Source: Haplosporangium gracile (lineage: Eukaryota; Mortierellomycota; Mortierellomycetes; Mortierellales; Mortierellaceae). Taken from it: a stretch of DNA of 10,846 nt. Position numbers and translations under genes: made by a program. The notes beneath the pieces were generated by a model that saw only the letters and a list, made by a program, of their open reading frames with translations, was not told the DNA's origin and searched no databases. Of the stretch, positions 1 to 7,331 are shown piece after piece; within the stretch, counting starts at the first letter, position 1; each line of letters begins with the position of its first letter. Where the stretch lies: assembly GCA_015499985.1 (NCBI GenBank), contig JAAAUF010001172.1, positions 1-10,846 of the forward strand. Direction: 5' to 3'.

Positions 1-49
1 AAAAAAAAAAAAAATACGAATTAAAGGAACAAGATATCTCGTTTGTTTT
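1..49 (-). other. 3' flank of CYRI with an A-run at the window edge
   Basis: This is the sequence directly downstream of the CYRI stop codon. Positions 1-14 are an uninterrupted A-run (a T-run in CYRI's sense direction). No AATAAA hexamer lies between the stop and the edge, so the cleavage site is probably outside the window. Confidence 0.4.
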
Positions 50-2833
50 TTATGCACAAGAAGCCATAAGAGTCTTAATGGTCTTGGGTGTGCTCGAGTC
101 GTTCAGGTGCTTGGTGTTGTATCGAAGAGCCGAGATCAGGTTGGGAGTATCGCTTGAGTTGCCATGAGAGTGAATCGCCTTGACAGACGACTTAATGTTG
201 ATGGGCGACGACTTGTTGAACGCTCCCTGGGGATCGATGTGATCGTAGATAATGATGGCAATCACCATAACCCGCAAACAAAACGCTGTCGTCTCTGGTC
301 GCTGTGGCTTCTTTTTCAGGTTGCTGACAGTGTTGTAACAAACACCAGCCAAGGTCGCCAAACATTCTGAGACACTCCTGACAACACGATACTGATCCAC
401 AAATGCGGTCGTCACCTCTGTCACCGTCTTGAGCATGGGTGTCGGATATGCGTAAAAGAACGACACCTTGTTGGCAAGCTCGTCTTCGTCCATGGCCGAC
501 TTGATATCGCCGTCATTGGACAATTTTCCGCGTGAGAGACACCTCCTGTAGTATGAAAAGTCGTTCTGTATCTGGGGCGTCTTCATCTTGAGCGAGTCAA
601 ACTCAAACACAAAGTCCAAGAGCTGGCACAGGATCCTGGCAAGTGTCTGGTGTTTCTCCAAGTTCTTGTTGACGTCTCCAATGCAAAGGGTCTGAAGGAT
701 TTGAGGCAAGCAGTTTTCTATTCCCATCAAATGGTTAACGAACATAGTACTATTAGTGACTACAAGTCCGTTATGCGGCGCGAAACACACATTCCGGTTG
801 GTGGCGAAACAAATAAGCATTGATCACTGATCAATGATCATTAATTTATCATTAGAATATCTCCAGCTAGTGCTTACCAATAGAAGTTGAGTACTTGTAG
901 AACATCTTGAGCTTGGCAACCGCAGCACTGACGTGCTTCCAGGCCTCTGCTTCCGTCTCAGGCGAAGGTGATCCAATGGCCTATCAGGTAGTCAAAAAAA
1001 GTAAGTAATACGGGTTAAAATGAAAGATAAAAATGAATGGCGTAGAAAAAAGGGATAGACATGCTGGATCACAGCATGCGTATGTGCATGTATGTAATGT
1101 GTGTGCTAAAAGTGTGGAGTATGTGGTCTAGGCACAACCTCCTCTTGCTGTTGCTTCCAAATGCTGCTAGCTCTTTTCCTCCTCCTCCTGTTGCTGGTTG
1201 CTCCAGTTCCTGCTAGTTGACGTCGTTTTGCAGGCTCAATGGTCCAGAAAGCAGGCGCAGTACGAGCTCTCCTCCTTCTTGCATGATATGATGCCTCTCC
1301 ATATGAAAAAAAAGATATGACAGCGGAGCAGCGGACAATATGGCCCAGTCAATTCGTGAAAAAGATGCATAAAATAAATGCAAGCACCCACGTGTTGAGA
1401 CCTCCCTTTCTTTCTCCTCTCAACTCCTTCCCCTCTTCCCCTTCTCCTTCCCATGGGATGAATTGCTGTTAATGTTAGTGTTGTGATTGTTGTTGTTGCT
1501 GTTGTTGTTGCTGTTGTTATTGTTGTTGCTATAAGCGATAGGATAGCGATACTGGTAGACCATGGCGCAATTCCACTCATGACCATTGAGAGCCGCAATT
1601 CTGAATGCAGTCGAGAGAGAGAATAGCGTGACCATGGCTGGTTTATCCAGTTCAAGCAAAAGGGTCCTTATTAGATCCATTCCAAACAAGACGCACTTGA
1701 CACTTCCTGGTTTTCCTGATGGCTGCCATTATGTCGCCTTTAACGAGCTGTCTATCTGCCTGTCGGCGAGATGCATGAATTTCGTCTTGGTCGTTGCTTT
1801 ATGCCATCCCCTGAAGGACGCCAAATTCATCACAAAAAAGTCATTGTAATCCTACTCCCCCGTTCCTGTCATCTCGACCACTCACGGCCATTCCTTTCTT
1901 TGTTCCCCCCTTCTTTCTCTCTCTTCCAATTCCCCTCCGCCCTGTCGTCTCTTTTTGTTTTTGCAGTCCCGGTTCAGACCACTCCACATCTATCCGCAAT
2001 TCCCCTTTGTTTATGCACCGCACATTGGACACAGCCCTTTGTACTTTCGCTCCAAAACGAATTATTCTGCAAATATCTCTACATCAAATCGTGTCTTTCC
2101 TCCTCTGCCTGCACAACGGCCCTGATGGACGAGTAATGCGAGTAATAACGACAAGACAAAGGGGAATGAACAGTCAAAAAGAGCGAATGGGGACGAATTC
2201 CACCTACCCATCCTCACTTGTATCCCTTATCCCTTTCGACTACCCCCTTTTTTCGAACCAATCTGATCCATTGTAAAGTTCAAACTGTTCCTTTGCCCTT
2301 GTCATCCGTTGTTCATCTCTACTGCTATCCTTTGATTCGCTAGCCAAATTGCTTTTTTGTCGTCTCTCCGCGCCATTCCCTCCGTGAGTTCCGTCAGCAG
2401 CAATTAGGAGGAGGAGAGATAGAAAAGAAGATATCGATGATCCCGTTCAATGTCAACCAATGTTGGTCAATCATGAAAATATTTTGTTGTGATAATTTAC
2501 CTGGCGGATGTGTTCTCCACAACCCTGATAAGTCCGGAGGAGTTCCAACAGATCTGCGGTTGGTTCGAGCATATGCAGCACGTTGGAGTACGATGCAGCA
2601 TCCTCTGAGGACATTGAGGAGCCTAGGGTTGAGGAAAAAAAAACATTCGAGGTGACTGCGTGAGTTTTTTTTCTTAGGTACAATAGCTGTTGATATTGAC
2701 AAAGCCGAGCAGGAGACAATATCGCGAATGCAAGATAATGATAATTACTCTCAAAGTCAAGGTGGACAGCGGGCAAGTTGGGGTCGTTATCCTTGTTGAC
2801 GAGGCTGCTGAATTGTGAGAGAAAGTTGCCCAT
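50..2833 (-). CDS. CYRI: CYRI (FAM49/DUF1394) Rac1-binding Scar/WAVE regulator, four exons
   Basis: Coding exons on the minus strand are 2833-2749, 2622-2501, 980-878 and 717-50, with introns of 126, 1520 and 160 nt. All use GT-AG, and the splice phases join without a break to give 325 residues, close to the 323-324 of animal CYRI-A/B. The start is fixed by MGNFLSQF, matching animal MGNLLKVL. Gly2, with Ser at position 6, is a good N-myristoylation site, so membrane attachment is inferred. Exon 2 carries the LLRTYQGCGEHIR segment, exon 3 the AWKHVSAAVAKLKMFYKY segment, and exon 4 the most conserved blocks: FDSLKMKTPQIQNDFSYYRR (about 143-162), TPMLKTVTEVTT, FCLRVMVIAIIIYDHI and LRYNTKHLND near the C-terminus. 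Arg161-Arg162 align with the Arg160/161 pair that contacts active Rac1 in mammalian CYRI-B. In animals CYRI competes for Rac1 and so limits Scar/WAVE and Arp2/3 actin branching. That role here is inferred from homology. No frameshift or internal stop is seen. Confidence 0.93.
819..842. repeat. GATC-rich overlapping palindromes in CYRI intron 3
   Basis: Positions 819-826 and 828-835 are perfect 8-bp inverted arms (attgatca/tgatcaat) around a single base. They overlap a 10-bp palindrome, aatgatcatt, at 833-842. All lie inside the 160-nt third CYRI intron (718-877). No function is apparent; a small intronic hairpin is possible. Confidence 0.5.
1060..1096. repeat. Intronic hairpin adjoining an alternating purine-pyrimidine stretch
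   Basis: Positions 1060-1066 and 1072-1078 are 7-bp inverted arms (catgctg/cagcatg) around a 5-base loop. Bases 1074-1096 then alternate purine and pyrimidine without exception, the kind of sequence prone to Z-DNA. Both lie 80-115 nt upstream of the intron-2 acceptor of CYRI. Any effect on splicing is speculation. Confidence 0.45.
1463..1530. repeat. GTT/GCT trinucleotide repeat in CYRI intron 2
   Basis: An imperfect run of GTT and GCT triplets, densest at 1486-1530. Read on the minus strand it is AAC/AGC and makes a poly-Asn open frame. It lies within the intron and is best treated as a microsatellite rather than coding sequence. Confidence 0.7.
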
Positions 2834-4339
2834 CCTGTGTTGATTCTGTTGTCTGGGTTAAACGTGAGTTGATCGAGTGATGAAAGGCGTGATATTCCTG
2901 AAGAGAGAAGGAGATGCGAGTTGAGAGAGATAGTGAGGCGTTGAAGCAAGGATTAAAAAAAGGAGTGATGAAGGAGCAGGAAGAGTAGAGGAGAATAAAG
3001 AGTAATAAAGGGTATAGTAATGCCTGGGAGGAAACTAGACGACGCAAGAAGAGAAGGCGTATTAGAACACTGGAGAGTTGATTTTTCATAGATAGATGAA
3101 GGTAGTGGTTGCAGCAAGGGTCTCAAAGTATGATGAAAAAGTAAAATAAAACGAAATACACAAAAAAAAACAAGTCAAAAAGAACATCGAAGACTCACAA
3201 AGCAAAAAAAAAGGTGCAGCAGTAAGCAAGAAGAGAATAAAGTGAATGAATGTACAGGAAGAGGACATAAAAAAGGTCTTTTCTTTTTCCACAAGGGATG
3301 TTTTGACCACTGTGAAAGAGAAAAGTAAGGGGGATTGTCGTCAGAATGAGTGAAAAGTGAGAACGGATATCAAGCCATGTCGAATATCATGGCATGAGGA
3401 AGAGAGAAGGTCGTTGCAAGGAGAGGTGATATACAGCCAGCCGAGAGGATGGAAAATGAGAAGAACGGTCGAGAAAGAGGAGGGGAAGAAGAAGGAGGAG
3501 GAGGAGAACGAGGTCCGGAGTGTAGGGCTGTGTTTGAAGAAAAAGTGTCCGCAGACTGAGGGAGTAAGTGGGTGACGAGAAGGAAAAAAGGATGAGGGAG
3601 AGGGGAAAAGGATGTGGGAGAGGAGAAAAGGGAAAGGAAGAGAAGAGAAGGGCGAAGGCGAAGGTGAGAAATAAGAGGGTGGGGAGTGAGAGAGAAAGAA
3701 AGAAAGGGAACAGTACGTGAAGAAAGCACCCCGGATATCAATCCAATCAAGCAAACAGTTCAGTCAATTAGCAATTGTGGGAAGGAGGTAACAAGGCACG
3801 GTTTGAACGGGCGCGCGAAAGGTAAGGGAGGACTAGAAAGGAACCAAAAAAAGGACAAGTCGACGAGGTGGACAGGAAATAAGAAAAAGACTGGTTTGGT
3901 GGATCAACTTGTTGCTGTTGTTGATACTGTTGATGTTCCTGATTTAGGATTCACAATGCTCACTCGTTTTTTTTTGTTCATGTTGTTTGCTTCATCAGGG
4001 TAATTCAGCGTCCTTGTTTCCTCCAAACTTGGACCTGGCCGAGTTGATTGTTGTATTTTATAATCTGTCGTTTGTAGTCTGTAGGTTGTAGTTTTGTAGT
4101 TGAGAATTGTCAGGATGGTGAGCCAAGGGTATATGGCACCCTTCAGGAGCAACCTCTCTTTCTCATACAAAAAAGAATTTGACAAAAATGAAAAAAATGA
4201 TCACTAGGCGTCCCAGCTCGGGTTATGAACAAAACGAGTTATTAAAAAACTGCTTGAAGGCGAAAAAAATAACAAATAGAGAGCGTATCATAAGGAAGGA
4301 ATGAATGATATGATATGAGAGAGTAACAGAAAGAGAGAA

Positions 4340-4357
4340 TGTGTGTGTGTGTGTGTG
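4340..4357. repeat. (TG)n dinucleotide microsatellite
   Basis: Nine TG units in a row, flanked by purine-rich sequence. A simple repeat with no other sign of function. Confidence 0.85.
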
Positions 4358-4633
4358 AAAGACGGTGAGCCAAGAACAGGAGTTGACGCAGGAGCGCACA
4401 GGCAGACAGATTGACAGGAGGTGCAAGGAAAATAAAAAAAGGGAAAAAAGGAAGAAAAAAAAACAAAGGGACACGAATGTAAAGGCGTGTTTCTTTGCTG
4501 ACAAAAGAAGAAAACTCACATTAAGGAAAGGCAAAGAAGGATCCGAAGAACGGCATGCAAAAATACGATGAAGGAAAGTGAGAGTGAAGGATGGGCGGAT
4601 TAGGGAGGAAGGAAAGATGACAAAGAAAGAAAA

Positions 4634-4652
4634 AGAGAGAGAGAGAGAGAGA
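4634..4652. repeat. Short (AG)n run
   Basis: About nine AG units, a smaller neighbour of the long (GA)n tract 140 bp further right. It is followed at about 4710-4748 by an imperfect GAT/GAG trinucleotide run. Confidence 0.8.
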
Positions 4653-4788
4653 TGTGAAGGAAGAGAAGAGGGCGAAGAAGATGAGAAGGAGATGAACAAA
4701 AGGAGAAGAGATGATGAGGATGATGAGGATAATGATGATGATGATGAGAAGCGAAGGGAAAGGGAAGAGACAAAGGGCGGAGAAAAAA

Positions 4789-4901
<113 letters not shown>

Positions 4902-6147
4902 AGGAAGGAAGAAGAAGAGGAAAATAAAATACGAGAGCAATGAAATAAAACTCAATGGACGACTGAATGGTTGACAGATATATATCTCACTGAATGGGCA
5001 TGGCATGTTCAATGATAGCCAACACCCACACCCCACATCCCGCACCCCGTGCCCATACCCATGTTCATGTCGTCCATGGCCCGCATTAACGAAATCAAGA
5101 AGGACATGCCTCAGTTCAAAAAAGGAGGACATATTTATTTTTCGTTCTTGTTCATGGCCGATGGAATATCCGGTGGGTCAAGATGGATTATTGCCAACGC
5201 ATTCAGATTCCTTCTTTACTTTATGCTTCTCTAGGCAACTTCGGACCTTTTTACATACTTTCCGCTAACAGTATCCTACTGTACCTTCTCCCTGCCTCGT
5301 TCCTACCTTCTCCCTTCTCCTGTTCTTTTGCAGCTTGCAATTTGTATTCTCCCTTGGGCTTTGCATTTCTGTGCAGCCAACATTTAACAAAATAACTTTC
5401 ATCGACTCATAAATCCGTTCGATAACAACAAAAAGAGAGCTCGCTCAAAAGGCTTGGTAACGAAGAAAGGGAATGATCTTTTTGCTTACACGGCGGACAG
5501 CCTGCACTTGTTTCCGGACGAGGAACACTATCTAGACCTCATTCGCTTTACATGTTCGTCAAGCCTCATTTATCGCTCTATATGTTCTCAGCAACCATTT
5601 TAATAGAACAAACAGACCAATAGCTTTCTAAAGAAGAAGCTCCATGGCTGAGGAGCCCTTACAATCTCTTATCAAATGAATCAAGAAACTGACACAAGAG
5701 GTCTCTCAATAATCAATCAAAAAGATAATATCCAAAGTGAGTGTGAAATAGATGGTCTGAGCGCCTCCACCTGACACACCCGTCCCATCCCCACACTTCC
5801 AAGGCAATTTCCCATTCCCATTATTCCATTTTTTTTTTAAACTTGCCGCATGGTTCCATAAAAGAAACAGGCAAAAAAAACAAGGGCCTTTGTTCGTTCG
5901 CTTGCTTACTCAAATTGACATTTGTATTGTTTATTGATCGATATGATACCTTGCGATGGTAATGATGGAACTAGCGCGTAGCTGTTCACAGTATCAACGA
6001 CAACAACATGGTGTTGGTCTGGGTAACCGTTCCACTCGCCTCTCCTCGGACATTCTAGCCAACTCGTTCTCCCCCTCTCTTAACAACACCACATTGGAAT
6101 AAAGCACACAAAAAAAAGAAAAAAAAAAAAACTACTAAAAAGTAAGC

Positions 6148-6162
6148 CATGGTGCAACCATG
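6148..6162. repeat. Small inverted repeat followed by a T10 run
   Basis: Arms catggt/accatg around gca, with T10 starting at 6167. It looks like a stem plus T-tract, but in a eukaryotic nuclear context with no RNA gene in front it is most likely incidental. Confidence 0.3.
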
Positions 6163-6298
6163 CGTCTTTTTTTTTTCTTTTTCTTTTTGCCTTAAATAAA
6201 AACAAGATAGATCCACCCTCCTCCTTTTCTTTCTTCTCCTTTCACCCCTTCTTCCCTCATTAATGCGCTTCCCTTCGTCGTGCATTACAAGAAAGACC

Positions 6299-6315
6299 TT
6301 TTTTTTTTTTTTTTT
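6299..6315. repeat. T17 homopolymer
   Basis: An uninterrupted T-run in the unassigned interval. A/T homopolymers recur nearby and are a feature of the intergenic DNA in this window. Confidence 0.9.
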
Positions 6316-6375
6316 CACACATTAACAAAAAATAAAAAAAATTTAAGATAGGAAAGTACCATGGATGGACAGGGG

Positions 6376-6398
6376 AAAAAAAAAAAAAAAAAAAAAAA
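6376..6398. repeat. A23 homopolymer
   Basis: A run of 23 A on the plus strand. On the minus strand it becomes T23, starting directly after a GATG at 6402-6399 that follows the candidate intron acceptor, so any frame starting there would read poly-Phe. Confidence 0.9.
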
Positions 6399-6402
6399 CA
6401 TC

Positions 6403-6525
6403 CTATGCACAGTGCAGTACAATGTCGGTAATGTTAGTAACGTGTGTGAAAGAATTTTGACCTGAAGATGAGAATGAGGATAAGGCCTCACAGGAGAAAG
6501 GGCAATCGGAGTAATTGAGGCATAC
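6403..6525 (-). other. Candidate minus-strand spliceosomal intron (123 nt)
   Basis: Read on the minus strand there is a CTGAAG|GTATGC donor at 6525, a perfect TACTAAC branch site at 6439-6433, and a GTGCATAG| acceptor ending at 6403. Branch A to acceptor is about 31 nt. The 123-nt length falls within the range of the verified introns here. The upstream flank (about 6526-6750) is T/C-rich like a promoter or 5' leader. No convincing coding exon follows, because the downstream side opens into GATG and T23. This could be a 5'-UTR intron of an unrecognised minus-strand transcript or a chance match. Confidence 0.35.
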
Positions 6526-7298
6526 CTTCAGAGCAGCAGCAACGAAAAACAAACAAAGCAAACGGTAAGATGCAGCATTGACTGACACAAACAACAAACA
6601 TACATAAAGAGAGATTTGCATAATGGGCGGATAAGAACAAAACGTTTGAAAAACATTAGGCGAGTGGGAAAGTGGTTGGATGGACAAAGGGGCGAGAGCG
6701 AGTTGATGTTTGTGTTTACGTGTTATGTGTTGGCGGATCGTGGACCAATGGACCATGCTTGACTTTTAGCTAGGAAAAGAGAACCTGGTTAAAGTTAATT
6801 ATGCAAAACAAGGACAAAAGCCAAGGAGAAAAAAATCGATACAACACAGACCGGCACACCAACCACGCCCGCCCATTGCTCTCCCGTTTGTCTCCCTTGC
6901 TTCTCTCCTTCTCCTCCCAATGCCCATCCCCCGACTGGCCATTGACTTGCTGTTGTTATTTTGGTATCCATGCAATTGAATGACTTTGACTCCGCCCGTT
7001 GAAAATAACAACGTCTCCTCTTTCTAACTAATCAAATAAAATTGTGAACAAACAAAGGGGGGAGGAAAAGAAAGTACCTTTGGTTTGTCAATCCACGAAG
7101 GATCGGGGGCACTGAAAAAACGGGCCCTAAACCTTCTTTTTTTTCCTTCTATTTCTTTTCCTTCGTCCTTTCTCCTCCTTTCCTCTGCCCGTCCCACGTA
7201 AGTTTTCTCTCCCCCTCACAACAATAAACAAAACCATAGAACGATGCGCCTTGGGATAGCGTCCAAGGGCCAAAAAGCCAGTCAAGAAAAAGGACACC
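6526..7298. other. Unassigned interval downstream of UVSSA
   Basis: No gene can be supported. On the minus strand 7111-7078 looks like a 34-nt exon: TTTTTTCAG| before it, |GTACTT after it, and APDPSWIDKPK in the open frame. A T/C-rich stretch follows. A second short stretch near 7020-6960 reads GDVVIFNGRSQSHS in one minus frame. About 6526-6750 is T/C-rich on the minus strand and promoter-like. Together with the candidate intron these hint at a minus-strand transcription unit, but no model could be assembled. Confidence 0.3.
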
Positions 7299-7304
7299 TT
7301 TATT
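7299..7304 (-). terminator. Candidate polyadenylation signal of UVSSA
   Basis: AATAAA on the minus strand, 27 nt after the UVSSA stop codon. Its sequence and position suit a 3'-end signal, giving a short 3' UTR. Cleavage is inferred. Confidence 0.55.
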
Positions 7305-7331
7305 TGCGACTTTCCCATTCCCCCTTCCTTA

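Larger units (their letters stand above)
981..2500 (-). other. Long second intron of CYRI (1520 nt)
   Basis: The donor is CAG|GTAAAT at 2500 and the acceptor TGATAG| at 981, in phase 0. The flanking peptides (…GEHIRQ and AIGSPSPE…) are adjacent in animal CYRI (…GHEIREAIQHP…), so no coding exon is missing inside. A TTACTTAC branch-like site followed by a T-run precedes the acceptor. The interval contains a hairpin, an alternating purine/pyrimidine stretch, GTT/GCT trinucleotide repeats and CT-rich sequence around 1850-2250 on the plus strand. Open frames occur on both strands around 1420-1850, but none resembles a known protein. It is about ten times longer than the other introns here. Confidence 0.8.
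4970..6360. other. Unassigned interval with short coding-like frames
   Basis: No recognisable gene. Three stretches stand out from the low-complexity surroundings. On the plus strand, 5061-5234 encodes about 57 residues (MFMSSMARINEIKKDMPQF… with a hydrophobic C-terminal end). Also on the plus strand, 5388-5603 is an open frame of 71 codons without an ATG, containing NDLFAYTADSLHLFPDEEHY. Around 5950-6110 both strands are open: a plus-strand frame beginning MVMMELARSCSQY, and a minus-strand frame containing EWNGYPDQHHVVVVDTVNSY. None matches a family I know, and I cannot join them into a spliced model with good sites. They could be exons of an unrecognised gene, remnants, or chance. Acceptor-like TTTTGCAG and CTGTGCAG sites lie near 5333 and 5376 on the plus strand. 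Confidence 0.3.

Noticed and set aside
1236..1689. Minus-strand frames with poly-Asn and poly-Thr runs in the CYRI intron
   Set aside because: The runs are the AAC/ACA readings of the trinucleotide repeat, and the frames lie between two exons fixed by homology.
2560..2580. GGTTCGA motif, checked as a tRNA T-arm
   Set aside because: It lies within CYRI exon 2 and has no surrounding cloverleaf. No tRNA was found elsewhere in the window.
2787..3089. Minus-strand 100-codon frame overlapping the CYRI start
   Set aside because: Out of frame with CYRI and hydrophobic from composition. At most an upstream open frame if the transcript begins beyond 3089, or partly removed by a 5'-UTR intron.
3341..3754. 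Two overlapping minus-strand Ser/Pro/Phe-rich frames
   Set aside because: Low-complexity C/T sequence open in more than one frame; better explained as CYRI leader or promoter.
4060..4110. Cluster of TGTAG repeats, considered as RNA-binding protein sites
   Set aside because: Imperfect short repeats that do not match the full Pumilio consensus, in DNA with no known transcript.
6148..6177. Stem followed by T-run, like a bacterial terminator or Pol III terminator
   Set aside because: The window is eukaryotic, the stem is only 6 bp, and no RNA gene precedes it.
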